From assembly GCF_902459735.1 (NCBI RefSeq), contig NZ_CABPRV010000002.1, forward strand, positions 434,001-498,000: DNA of 64,000 nt, given 5' to 3'. The notes under the pieces are model-generated. The model saw nothing but the letters and a program-made list of their open reading frames with translations, was not told the origin of the DNA and made no database searches. Made by a program: the position numbers and the translations under genes. The stretch is from Pandoraea capi (GTDB taxonomy: Bacteria; Pseudomonadota; Gammaproteobacteria; Burkholderiales; Burkholderiaceae). Position 1 is the stretch's first letter. The number at the start of each line of letters is the position of its first letter. Shown in pieces: positions 1-8,370 of the stretch.

Positions 1-77
1 TGTCGAGCCTCGCCGTCGGCCTGCCCGTGGAGACGGTATACCGCACGCGCTACTGGGTCACGGTGAAGGCCAGATAA
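1..77 (+). CDS. C-terminal end of a FecR-like anti-sigma/sensor protein (partial)
   Basis: Only the last 24 codons are in the window, ending with TAA at 75-77. The readable tail has the pattern LPV-x(4)-YRTRYWVTV, which resembles the last beta-strand of FecR-type periplasmic sensors. FecR proteins are inner-membrane regulators that pass the signal from an STN-domain TonB receptor to an ECF sigma factor. The next gene downstream is exactly such a receptor, about 190 bp away on the same strand, which supports the call. Too little sequence is present to be certain; it could be another membrane or secreted protein. Confidence 0.45.
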   Translation, partial: SSLAVGLPVETVYRTRYWVTVKAR

Positions 78-268
78 CCGCCGCAGGCATCCGTCAACGC
101 CCCGCCAGACAACGATCCGACAACTTTTTTCATTTTTTTTTTCGATTTCGGTTGAGGGTTTGCCGATCTCGTTCGGAATACCTGTATGCACCGGTGCGAG
201 CTGTGCACGACGCCCACATCGCACCGGCATCCCTTTCCGAACTCACTGGCTTCCCAGCTACTACGACC

Positions 269-2728
269 GTGTTGATTTCCGAAGCTGTTCCTCTGCGTCC
301 GACGCCTTTCGCCGCGGCCCTTCGTCCTGCCGTGGCGCTCCTCATCACGCTGGCTGCCGCCGGCATAGCCGATCGCGCCAGCGCGGCCCCGGCCGTCCCT
401 GCAACCACCGCGCAGAGTGCCCCCGACGCCCGACGCGCGTGGCAGGTCGCCCCGGGCACGCTCGACGCCGTGCTCAACCGCTTCGCCAGCGCCGCAGGCA
501 TCGAGCTGGTCGTTGACGCGTCGCTCACACAGGGCCGCCAAAGCACCGGGCTCGACGGCGAATTCACGTTGACGCAGGCGCTCTATCAGTTGCTGTCGCC
601 ACACCAGTTACAAGCGATGCGCAGCACTCAGGGTGTCTACACGCTTCGCGCCGCCGCGCAGGACACCGGCGCTGCGATGGGCGACGGCGTGCTGCTGCCC
701 ACCACGCATGTCGTCGCGCAGGCAGTCGGTCTGCCGGAAGCCTACGACGGCGGCCAGGTCGCACGCGGCGGTCATCTCGGCCTGCTCGGCAACAAGGACC
801 TGATGGACGTGCCGTTCAACATCACGTCCTACACCGCGAAGACGATTCAGGACCAGCAGTCGACCACGCTCGCCGACGTGCTGGACAACGACCCCTCGGT
901 GCGTTTCACGACGTCGAGCGGCCACATGTACGAGAACTTCAGCGTGCGCGGCTTCCCGCTCACGGCCGATGAAGTCTCGCTCAACGGCATGTTCGGCCTA
1001 TCGCCTTACGGTCACGTACCGACCGAGTTCATCGAGCGCGTGGAAGTGCTCAAAGGCCCCAACGCGCTACTCAACGGGATGTCGCCGTCGGGCGCGGTCG
1101 GGGGTGCGATCAACGTGGTCACGAAGAAAGCCGAGAGCACGCCGCTCGCCCGTGTGACAGCCGACTACCTCTCCGACTCGCAATTCGGCGTGCAGGCCGA
1201 TCTCGGGCGCCGCTTCGGCGACAACGAGCAAATCGGCATCCGCTTCAACGGCGCACTGCGCGACGGCCGCACCACGCTCGACGGCCAGAACAAACAACGC
1301 CAGTTCGGCTCCGTCGCCCTCGACCTGAAGACCGACCGCGTGCGCATCGGACTGGACGCCTATACCGATACGGAGAAGTACACCGGCGGCAGCCCGTGGA
1401 TGGCGACGTTCGCGACGAAGGCCGTCGCGCCGCCCGCCGCAGGCACCAACGTGCTGCGCGGCGAGTACGGCAATCTGGAGAGCACCGGCGTGCAATTGCG
1501 CGGCGAAGTGGACGTAACGGACGCCATCACGGCTTACGCCGGCATCGGAGCGCTGAGCTATCGCTATTCGGGCTTCATCACCGGCACGCGCACCGGCCCG
1601 ATCAAGGCCGACGGCAGCTATACCGGCGCGACGTATTTCCAGCGCGGCTGGACCGACACCCTCTCGCTCGACGCCGGCATACGAACGCGCTTTCGTACCG
1701 GTCCGCTGGGGCATGAGCTGACGCTCTCGGCGACGTCGCTCGACACGACCAGCGGCAACGTCTTCACCACGAGCGCGAACTACACGTCGAACATCTACGC
1801 ACCGGTCAACCCGACGCTCGCGAAAGATCCGGGCGCCGCACCCAAGACGGCGGAATCCACGTTGTCGAGCTTTGCACTGGCCGACACCGTATCGATGTGG
1901 CAGGACCGCGTCACGCTGATCGCCGGTCTGCGCAGCCAGCGGGTTCGGGCGGCCGCCTACTCGGCCACCACCGGGGCACGCACATCGAACTACGACGAGA
2001 ACGCGATCACGCCGGCGTTCGGACTGGTGCTCAAGCCGTTCGGCCCGAACGTCTCACTGTATGGCAACTACATCGAAGGACTCACGCAAGGCGGCATGGT
2101 GACCGACGTGAGCGCGGCCAACTACGGGCAGGTCTTCGCGCCGTATCGCAGCAAGCAGGCCGAAGTCGGCGTGAAATGGGACGCTGGCAGCTTCACCAAC
2201 ACGCTCTCGTTCTTCCAGATCACCAAGCCCGGCATGATCAAGGACGTGGCGACCAACACGTACAACCCGGACGGCGAGCAGCGTAATCGCGGCGTCGAGT
2301 GGAACGTGTTCGGCGAGTTCACGCCGCGCTGGCGCGTGCTGGGCGGCGTGGCCTACACACGCGGCGAACTGACCAAAACGGCGGGCAACCTCTACAACGG
2401 CAACACGCCGTACGGCGTGCCCAAGTGGACGGCGAACCTCGGCACCGAATGGGATTTGCCGTGGGTGCCGGGCGTCACGCTCACGGGACGCATGATCACC
2501 ACGAGTTCGCAATACGTGAACTCGGCCAACACGCAGCAGATCGGGGGATGGACGCGGTATGACGTCGGCGCGCGTTATGCCACGCGCATCTACGGCAAGG
2601 GCGTGGTGCTTCGTGCTGCCGTGGAAAACGTCACCAATCGCATTGCATGGTCGGGCACGTTCAACGACGGCTACGTGATCCAGAACGCGCCGCGTACGTT
2701 CAAGCTCTCCGCCAGCATCGACTTCTGA
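269..2728 (+). CDS. TonB-dependent siderophore receptor with STN signalling domain (FecA/FhuE-like)
   Basis: Outer-membrane beta-barrel receptor for ferric siderophore uptake powered by TonB. After a signal peptide (hydrophobic stretch LRPAVALLITLAAAGIA ending near ADRASA-AP) comes a secretin/TonB short N-terminal domain (LDAVLNRFASAAGIEL...), then the plug (DVPFNITSYTAKTIQDQQ, NDPSVRF, FSVRGFPL, VEVLKGPNALLNG) and a long barrel ending in aromatic F (ASIDF), the usual outer-membrane sorting signal. The STN domain implies surface signalling to a FecI/FecR pair, and a FecR-like tail lies just upstream. The frame is open back to a TTG at 152, but that start would add about 39 residues before the signal peptide; GTG 269 (or TTG 272) places the signal peptide at the N-terminus, although no strong ribosome site is visible at either. 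The esterase gene follows after 8 bp, suggesting an operon. Substrate is unknown; the esterase neighbour hints at a hydrolysable, perhaps catecholate, siderophore. Confidence 0.9.
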   Translation: MLISEAVPLRPTPFAAALRPAVALLITLAAAGIADRASAAPAVPATTAQSAPDARRAWQVAPGTLDAVLNRFASAAGIELVVDASLTQGRQSTGLDGEFTLTQALYQLLSPHQLQAMRSTQGVYTLRAAAQDTGAAMGDGVLLPTTHVVAQAVGLPEAYDGGQVARGGHLGLLGNKDLMDVPFNITSYTAKTIQDQQSTTLADVLDNDPSVRFTTSSGHMYENFSVRGFPLTADEVSLNGMFGLSPYGHVPTEFIERVEVLKGPNALLNGMSPSGAVGGAINVVTKKAESTPLARVTADYLSDSQFGVQADLGRRFGDNEQIGIRFNGALRDGRTTLDGQNKQRQFGSVALDLKTDRVRIGLDAYTDTEKYTGGSPWMATFATKAVAPPAAGTNVLRGEYGNLESTGVQLRGEVDVTDAITAYAGIGALSYRYSGFITGTRTGPIKADGSYTGATYFQRGWTDTLSLDAGIRTRFRTGPLGHELTLSATSLDTTSGNVFTTSANYTSNIYAPVNPTLAKDPGAAPKTAESTLSSFALADTVSMWQDRVTLIAGLRSQRVRAAAYSATTGARTSNYDENAITPAFGLVLKPFGPNVSLYGNYIEGLTQGGMVTDVSAANYGQVFAPYRSKQAEVGVKWDAGSFTNTLSFFQITKPGMIKDVATNTYNPDGEQRNRGVEWNVFGEFTPRWRVLGGVAYTRGELTKTAGNLYNGNTPYGVPKWTANLGTEWDLPWVPGVTLTGRMITTSSQYVNSANTQQIGGWTRYDVGARYATRIYGKGVVLRAAVENVTNRIAWSGTFNDGYVIQNAPRTFKLSASIDF

Positions 2729-2736
2729 GGTTCGCC

Positions 2737-4242
2737 ATGACATTTCCCATGACCCGGACGGCGATGGCCGTTGCCGTCACGATCTCTGCCGCGTGGCTCG
2801 GCGGTGCGACGAACCTGGCGCATGCCGCTACCACGGCGTCCGCCGAACCATCGCTCGCCTGCGCGGGTGACCCGCAAGCGCCGAAGCATCGCCTCGGGCT
2901 GGTGAGTCCGCGTCTGCTGGCGTTGAACGCCACGCTTTGTGCAGGCGGCGACACCGCGGCATTCTGGCGCGACGTCGATGTCGCAGGCACGCCGATGATC
3001 GAAGCCGTTGCCCAGGACACCGTGACGGGCGACGAGACCGCCTCACTGCTCGCACAACCGCCGGGCAAGGTCTCGCTGATGACCTTCCTCTGGCGCGGAC
3101 ATCCGAAGAATGTGCGCATTCTGGGCGCGCCGTCGGGCGATCACGACGACATGCGTCAGTTGGGGAACAGCGATGTCTGGTACCGCAGCTACGTCGTGCC
3201 CGACAGCGCGCGTCTGTCGTATCAGCTCGCGCCGGACGTCCCCGATATCGAAGGCACGGCCATGGAGCGCCGCCGCGCGGTGGTGAAGACCTTACAGGTC
3301 GACCCGCTCAATCGACATCCCTTCACGGTGGAGGGATTCGACGGCAAGCGTAATGTGAAATCGTCGGTGACGTTGCCGGATGCCCCACCGCAGCCGTGGA
3401 TCGAACCGCGTGCCGGTATCCCGGCGGGCACCTTGCAAGCCACTCGCTTTGCCAGCAAGGCGCTCGGCAACACACGCAACGTCTACGTCTATCGCCCTGC
3501 CGGGTATCGCGAGAACGATCCGTCGCAGGGACTGCTGGTCGTCTTCGACGCACACGCCTATGTGAACACGGTCCCGACTCCGGTGATCCTCGACAACCTG
3601 ATCGCCGAAGGCCGCATTCCGCGAACGGCGGCACTCATCGTCGGTGTAATCGACGGCAGCACGCGCGGCAAGGAGCTGCCGCCGAACCCGGCCTTCGCGC
3701 GCTTTCTCGCCGACGAGTTGATGCCGTGGGCAAAAGCACATGGCGTATCGGCTCCCGCCGCGCACACTGTCGTGGCGGGATCGAGCTATGGCGGGCTGGC
3801 CTCGGCCTGGGCGGCACATGAAGCGCCGCAATGGTTCGGCAACGTGCTGTCGCAGTCCGGTTCTTACTGGTGGGCGCCGTCGCAGGGCGATGCCGACACG
3901 CGCGAATCCGGCTGGCTGATCCGCCAATACGCCGAAGGACCGCGCCTGCCGGTGAAGTTCTATCTGGAATCGGGGATGTTCGAAGACCGTCGCGGGCCTA
4001 CGGGCATCGGCACCTCGGGACGCCACATGCGCGACGTCCTGCGCGCCCGGGGATACCGCGTGACGTACACCTCGACGGCCACCGGGCACGACTACCTCCA
4101 ATGGCGCGGGTCGCTTGCCTGCGGCCTGATGGCGCTCATCGGCACGCCCGACACGCAGCGTGCATTGCAGGCGCGTCCGGCCGCCGCAGATAGCCTCGCC
4201 GGCATCTGCTCGATGCCGTCGTTCGGCGCCCCCGCGAAGTAA
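2737..4242 (+). CDS. Enterochelin esterase-like siderophore hydrolase, exported
   Basis: Probable serine esterase (501 aa) that opens a ferric siderophore after uptake. An N-terminal signal peptide (AVAVTISAAWLGGATNLAHA) suggests periplasmic location, unlike cytoplasmic E. coli Fes. Residues about 90-190 match the enterochelin esterase N-terminal domain (VSLMTFLWRG, NSDVWYRSYVVPDSARLSYQL). The C-terminal alpha/beta-hydrolase part carries G348-S-S350-Y-G-G as nucleophile elbow and a likely catalytic H451 in TGHDYLQWR. ATG 2737 is chosen because GAGG lies 6 bp upstream and the signal peptide follows at once; the open frame runs further back but overlaps the receptor gene. It is 8 bp downstream of the receptor, so probably co-transcribed. 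Family membership is clear; the actual siderophore is not. Confidence 0.88.
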   Translation: MTFPMTRTAMAVAVTISAAWLGGATNLAHAATTASAEPSLACAGDPQAPKHRLGLVSPRLLALNATLCAGGDTAAFWRDVDVAGTPMIEAVAQDTVTGDETASLLAQPPGKVSLMTFLWRGHPKNVRILGAPSGDHDDMRQLGNSDVWYRSYVVPDSARLSYQLAPDVPDIEGTAMERRRAVVKTLQVDPLNRHPFTVEGFDGKRNVKSSVTLPDAPPQPWIEPRAGIPAGTLQATRFASKALGNTRNVYVYRPAGYRENDPSQGLLVVFDAHAYVNTVPTPVILDNLIAEGRIPRTAALIVGVIDGSTRGKELPPNPAFARFLADELMPWAKAHGVSAPAAHTVVAGSSYGGLASAWAAHEAPQWFGNVLSQSGSYWWAPSQGDADTRESGWLIRQYAEGPRLPVKFYLESGMFEDRRGPTGIGTSGRHMRDVLRARGYRVTYTSTATGHDYLQWRGSLACGLMALIGTPDTQRALQARPAAADSLAGICSMPSFGAPAK

Positions 4243-4243
4243 A

Positions 4244-4753
4244 TCAGCGCGCCTGCCGCCTCGGGCTCGGGGGCTTCGCGACCTTGCCTTGCCCAGGCGG
4301 CGTCTTTCGTGCAGACGGCATCACGATGGCGTCGGCGTCTGTCGCACGCCGCGCACGCTTGGTGCTCGTCGCACCCGCGAGCCGCAGCAATCGCTGGAAC
4401 TGCGGACACGCCAGGTGCTCCGGCGCGGGGCATACGGCGGCGTGACGCAAGCCGTCACGCAGCGCACCAAGCTGGCGGATGGTCCGGTCGATGTCGTCTG
4501 CCCTCGCGGCCAGCCTTGCCCGATCGATGTTCGCCTTGCCTTGCGGCAGCAACATGCCCGCAATGTCTTCCAGCGAGAATCCCGCCGTTCGCCCCAGCGC
4601 AATGAGCGACAGCGTCTGCAAGACCGAGTCGTCGTATTGACGGCGCAGCCCCCGCCGCCCCGTCGCGGCAATCAGTCCCTTCTCCTCGTAATACCGCAGC
4701 GTGGACGCCGGAACGCCCGCTCGCGACACCACTTCGCCAATGTCCAGTGCCAT
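4244..4753 (-). CDS. MerR-family transcriptional regulator
   Basis: Cytoplasmic DNA-binding regulator of 169 aa. Residues 1-70 form the MerR winged helix (IGEVVSRAGVPASTLRYYEEKGLI, then LRRQYDDSVLQTLSLIALGRTAGFSLEDI). A coiled-coil dimerisation helix follows (RARLAARADDIDRTIRQLGALRDGL), then a short segment with two cysteines (VCPAPEHLACP) and a basic tail of about 40 residues. The cysteine segment could bind a metal or sense redox state, but such a CP...CP element is also found in MerR proteins of unknown signal. It is divergent from the DUF2938 gene; the intervening promoter has the stretched spacer typical of MerR targets, so that gene is the likely regulon member. Its 3' end lies 1 bp from the esterase stop (convergent). 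Confidence 0.9.
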   Translation of the reverse strand: MALDIGEVVSRAGVPASTLRYYEEKGLIAATGRRGLRRQYDDSVLQTLSLIALGRTAGFSLEDIAGMLLPQGKANIDRARLAARADDIDRTIRQLGALRDGLRHAAVCPAPEHLACPQFQRLLRLAGATSTKRARRATDADAIVMPSARKTPPGQGKVAKPPSPRRQAR

Positions 4754-4767
4754 GTCGATGCTCCCGC

Positions 4768-4798
4768 TTGACTTAAAGTCAACTTGAATTCGTATAGT
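4768..4798 (+). promoter_or_regulatory. MerR-type promoter with 19-bp spacer and central dyad
   Basis: TTGACT at 4768-4773 and TATAGT at 4793-4798 are separated by 19 bp. The imperfect dyad TTAAAGTCAACTTGAA (4773-4788) lies inside the spacer. A 19-20 bp spacer with a dyad between the hexamers is the hallmark of promoters untwisted by MerR-family activators. It points toward the DUF2938 gene and away from the merR gene. Confidence 0.72.
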
Positions 4799-4861
4799 GC
4801 CCTAAACGCGGTCGTGACGTCATGTCGCGTCCGCATGGATCACACGCATCGGGAGATGACC

Positions 4862-5371
4862 ATGACAACGCTAGGACTTGCCGCACAAATTCTGACCATC
4901 GGTGTCTGTGCCACCGTAGTGACGGACCTTTGGGCCTTATTGCTGCGTCGTGCATTCGGCGTGGCGTCGCTGGATTTTGCGATGATCGGGCGCTGGCTCG
5001 GCCATATGCCCTCCGGACGTTTCGCGCACGCGGGGATCGCGAAGTCTGCGCCGGTAGTCGGGGAACGAGGGCTGGGATGGGCGGTGCATTACCTCATCGG
5101 TGTCGGCTTCGCGGCCTGCCTCGTCGCACTCACCGGCCCGGTCTGGCTGGACTCCCCGACGCTGCTGCCGGCGCTCGCGTTCGGCGTCGTCACAGTCGTG
5201 TTGCCATTCTTCGTGATGCAACCGGCGTTGGGCGCTGGTTTCGCCGCCGCCAAAACACCCAATCCCCCGCAAGCGCGACTGCGAAGCCTCATGACCCACG
5301 GCGTGTTCGGGCTGGGCCTGTATGCAGGGGCATGGCTCGTTCATGCCGGCGTGGCGTCATTGGGTAGATGA
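4862..5371 (+). CDS. DUF2938-family integral membrane protein
   Basis: Small inner-membrane protein (169 aa) with four predicted membrane segments: near residues 7-27 (AAQILTIGVCATVVTDLWALL), 75-95 (VHYLIGVGFAACLVALTG), 103-123 (LLPALAFGVVTVVLPFFVM) and a last one near the C-terminus (GVFGLGLYAGAWLVHAGVAS). Residue pattern matches DUF2938, whose function is unknown. Start ATG 4862 is used because GGGAG precedes it by 6 bp; an in-frame ATG at 4856 also exists. The longer frame back to 4784 would overlap the promoter -10 box and is rejected. It is the likely target of the divergent MerR regulator. Confidence 0.82.
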   Translation: MTTLGLAAQILTIGVCATVVTDLWALLLRRAFGVASLDFAMIGRWLGHMPSGRFAHAGIAKSAPVVGERGLGWAVHYLIGVGFAACLVALTGPVWLDSPTLLPALAFGVVTVVLPFFVMQPALGAGFAAAKTPNPPQARLRSLMTHGVFGLGLYAGAWLVHAGVASLGR

Positions 5372-5413
5372 ATTCGCGCCAGTGGGAGCGCCCCCGGATG
5401 TCAGGCGGCATGC

Positions 5414-5442
5414 TTGAGCTGTCACGCACGCCGTACTATAGT
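5414..5442 (+). promoter_or_regulatory. Probable sigma-70 promoter for the FRG gene
   Basis: TTGAGC at 5414-5419 and TATAGT at 5437-5442 with a 17-bp spacer, about 65 bp upstream of the ATG at 5508. Good match to the consensus by eye; no experimental support. Confidence 0.55.
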
Positions 5443-5507
5443 GGCCGACGTCATGCCCGCACCTGCCGTGCGCTGACGTCCTCACAACATCAAGGATTGC
5501 GCCCCCT

Positions 5508-6293
5508 ATGGAAACCACTGTCGTCGAGAGCTGGAAGGATTTCATGGAGCTGTCCTCCCGCTTCGAAGGCTGGGCGTTTCGCGGGCAGCAGGACGCCCGG
5601 TGGCATCTGCAAAGTTCGCTCTCGCGCTATCTGCATGCCTATGTGTCCGACAAGGAGCAGTGGCGCAGCCGGGAGGCCCGCGCGATCCGCATCTTCCGGC
5701 GAAAGGCGCACAACCACGTGCCGTGGCCCAAGCTGCTGCACGACGATCTGCGCTGCCTCGGGCTGATGCAGCACCATGGCGCCCCCACGCGTCTGCTCGA
5801 CTTCACGAAATCGCCGTTCGTCGCCGCATTCTTCGCATTGGAGCGCGCCACCTCCGATTCGGCCATCTTCGCGCTCAATACCCCGGCGCTCTACGACGAT
5901 CGTGCGCGTCCGCGCCATGCGGAGTGGCTCACACGCGATACGATCGATCCGCGCGTCAAGGGGAATATGGAGAAGTACTTCCTCGGCAACGACAACGAAG
6001 TGGTCTGGTTCGGCGAGCCGGAAGAAATGGACGGTCGCCTGATCGCGCAGTCCGGCACGCTCGTCGTGCCCGGCGTGATCGACCGGCCGTTGCACCGCAT
6101 TCTCGACGGGTACGATAGCGAGGAGCCGTTACTGCGCAAGATCGTGCTGCCGGTCGCATTGCGCGCCGACGCCATGAAGTGGCTCTACCGGATGAACATC
6201 ACGAACGCCTCGCTGTTCCCCGATCTCGATGGGCTGGCAAGATCGATCGCCGTCGAAATCGAAATGGTCTGGCCGACGCAGACGTTGGGCTGA
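5508..6293 (+). CDS. FRG-domain protein
   Basis: A 261-aa soluble protein with the FRG domain, named after its conserved F-x-R-G. Residues 19-27 read FEGWAFRGQ, and residues about 82-112 carry the second conserved block (LGLMQHHGAPTRLLDF, then SPFVAAFFAL). The domain occurs alone or fused to other modules in many bacteria and phages; its biochemical activity is not settled, and some members sit in anti-phage or toxin contexts. Here it has its own promoter and no partner gene, antitoxin or nuclease beside it, so a defence role cannot be inferred from context. No signal peptide or membrane segment. The C-terminal part (after about residue 125) has no motif I recognise. Confidence 0.85.
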   Translation: METTVVESWKDFMELSSRFEGWAFRGQQDARWHLQSSLSRYLHAYVSDKEQWRSREARAIRIFRRKAHNHVPWPKLLHDDLRCLGLMQHHGAPTRLLDFTKSPFVAAFFALERATSDSAIFALNTPALYDDRARPRHAEWLTRDTIDPRVKGNMEKYFLGNDNEVVWFGEPEEMDGRLIAQSGTLVVPGVIDRPLHRILDGYDSEEPLLRKIVLPVALRADAMKWLYRMNITNASLFPDLDGLARSIAVEIEMVWPTQTLG

Positions 6294-6392
6294 CGAGCCC
6301 GGTACGAACCGGGGACCGGGGCGGCCAGCGCCGCCCGCACTCGCTCACAGACGGCTACACGCCTACACGCGCAGACAAGCACCTATACTGCG

Positions 6393-7793
6393 TCAGAGCA
6401 GTCGTTCCAGAAAGCTCGCACCGCCCGATTTGCGCGCGGCCTTGTTGGCGTACATGCGCTGATCGGCCACGCGGATCAGTTCGCTCATCGACTCGCCGTC
6501 GTCCGGGAACACGGCAACGCCTACGCTTACCCGCACTGTCAGACTGGTGTCGTTCACCGCAATGGCCTGCTCGATCTCGGCGCGCAGACGCGTCACAGCA
6601 AAGTCGATCCGGTCGACGACTTCCGCATCCTGAACGAGCGCCACGAACTCATCGCCCGAATGACGGGCCACGAAGCCGCAGTCCGCCACGCCGACGCTCA
6701 TACGCCGTCCGATTTCCTTGAGCATCATGTCGCCGGCCGCGTGACCCAGGCTGTCGTTCACATCCTTGAAGCCATCGATGTCCGCAAAGAGCAGCGCCAG
6801 CTTGCCATTGGTGCGCTGGGCGCGACGTACCGCCTCGCTCGCGAACTCGCCGAACGTGCGGCGATTCGGAAGCCCCGTCAGTTCGTCGAAGCGCGCGGCG
6901 TTGTAGAGATCGTCGATCAGTTGCTTGCGCTCGATGGCCAGCGCCGTCTGATCGCAGACGAACGCGAGCAAGCGCTGCGCAGCCTCGGCCTGCAACGCCC
7001 GCACGGGCCCGTAAATCATGAGCGTGCCGACCGCGCGCCGCGCGGTATGCATTGGCAGGACCACGAGCGCGTGACGGGCCGCCTCGACATCGTCGTCCGG
7101 CGACAACGGCTCGGTGCGCACCTGCACGGAGGCCGACGTCACCGCGTTGCCGGGCGGGCTTTCGATCAGACGCCAGAGCGGCTCCTGTGCGTTGGTCGCC
7201 TGTACCGAGAGTTGTTCGGCCTGCGTCCAGTCGAGCAACGGGACGCCAGCGCTTTCGCGATACTGATACGCCTTTTCCCAGACGCGTAAATCCGCGTCGC
7301 ACGTCGTCAAGACGATGGCGTCGATGGGGAACAAGGTGCCCAGCGTGTCATGCACGGCCTTGCACAGCGAGCGGATGTCGGCGGCGTCGTGTGCTGCCTC
7401 TGAGATCGAGTAGGTCGCGCGCTGAAGCGCTTCGGCGCGCTTTCGGGCGGAGACGTCGCGGGCGACGCCGATGCGAAGTCCATGCGCTTCGGACCAGCGC
7501 GCGGACCACATGATGTGAACGTAATGGCCGTCTTTGTGGATGTAACGGTTCTCGAAGCCGATCCGGGGGCGGCCCGCCATGACGAGCCGGGACTCCTCGA
7601 TGGTGCGTTCGCGGTCCTCTTTCGCCACGTAATCGATCATCGAGCGTCCCATCAATTCTTGCGGCGTGTAGCCGAGAATATGCTCACAGGCCGGACTCAC
7701 GTACACGAGCGTGCCGGTCTGATTGACGAGAAATACTGCGTCCAGCAGCAACTCCATGCAGCTAGCCAGGACGTCTTTTGTTACGAATTCCAT
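6393..7793 (-). CDS. PAS-GAF diguanylate cyclase with SGDEF active site
   Basis: Predicted cytoplasmic c-di-GMP synthase of 466 aa. Order: PAS domain at about residues 1-125 (LLLDAVFLVNQTGTLVYVSPACEHILGY... PRIGFENRYIHKDGHYVHIMWSARW), GAF-like domain at about 130-300, GGDEF domain at about 310-466. The active-site loop reads S379-GDEF rather than GGDEF; the first residue tolerates S or A in active cyclases, and the metal-binding DIDGFKDVND and DEF acids are kept, so activity is likely. ATG 7793 starts directly before the PAS domain; the frame extends to 7844 but adds 17 unrelated residues. No EAL domain, no membrane segments, no obvious inhibitory RxxD at the expected place. Single gene, signal unknown. 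Confidence 0.9.
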   Translation of the reverse strand: MEFVTKDVLASCMELLLDAVFLVNQTGTLVYVSPACEHILGYTPQELMGRSMIDYVAKEDRERTIEESRLVMAGRPRIGFENRYIHKDGHYVHIMWSARWSEAHGLRIGVARDVSARKRAEALQRATYSISEAAHDAADIRSLCKAVHDTLGTLFPIDAIVLTTCDADLRVWEKAYQYRESAGVPLLDWTQAEQLSVQATNAQEPLWRLIESPPGNAVTSASVQVRTEPLSPDDDVEAARHALVVLPMHTARRAVGTLMIYGPVRALQAEAAQRLLAFVCDQTALAIERKQLIDDLYNAARFDELTGLPNRRTFGEFASEAVRRAQRTNGKLALLFADIDGFKDVNDSLGHAAGDMMLKEIGRRMSVGVADCGFVARHSGDEFVALVQDAEVVDRIDFAVTRLRAEIEQAIAVNDTSLTVRVSVGVAVFPDDGESMSELIRVADQRMYANKAARKSGGASFLERLL

Positions 7794-7909
7794 TTGTTTC
7801 GAACGGCCATGATGCGTCGGGCCAGTATAAGGCAATCTCAACATGTGAATATTTCGTCACAGTGACAACGCAAACCTTGCGATTGCCGTCCCGCACCGGC
7901 GCGTGCCGC

Positions 7910-8158
7910 CTAGAAAATAAGCTGTCTGACCCAGCGAGGCGTGACGACATCGGCTGCGCATTGCGCAAGGGCTTCCCGGTGAGCCCCATCGTACTCTTGG
8001 CGAAGCAGCTTGATTCGGGCTGCGACGAGGTGACGGAAAGCCAACTCACGTTCGCTAAACCCTACCCGATCCACATAGCGCGTGCCGTCCGGCAACGCCC
8101 CTCGAATTTCGTAATAAGTCACCCCGTCCTGCAAATACTTCACCACTTTGGCTGCCAT
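7910..8158 (-). CDS. Small hypothetical protein, 82 aa
   Basis: I do not recognise this protein. It begins MAAKVVKYLQDGVTYYEIRGALPDGTRYVDRVGF, which looks like a small beta-rich segment, followed by a helical part rich in Arg, Leu and Ala. No signal peptide or membrane segment. Ribosome site is weak. It lies 117 bp upstream of the cyclase start on the same strand and divergent from the VOC gene. Coding seems likely from amino-acid composition and the clean start, but a short gene in GC-rich DNA can be spurious. Confidence 0.55.
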   Translation of the reverse strand: MAAKVVKYLQDGVTYYEIRGALPDGTRYVDRVGFSERELAFRHLVAARIKLLRQEYDGAHREALAQCAADVVTPRWVRQLIF

Positions 8159-8370
8159 CTTGTTCCGATTCTTATTCGTTTTTGCCCGCGCTGTACCCGT
8201 TATTTTTGAGTGTCCGGGTTTTGGCGATTGTCACTTGTGAGATTCAAATAGGCAACCGCCAGGACGCGCGCGTGGCGGCCGCGCGACGGGAACGAGACAG
8301 GCGCGCTCGCACCGGTGTAGTAACCTGAATCACCGCCTTTTTCGGATGGCGGCTCACCAAGGAGACCACT

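Noticed and set aside
152-268. Upstream extension of the first TonB receptor to TTG 152
   Set aside because: It would place about 39 unrelated residues before the signal peptide and has no ribosome site.
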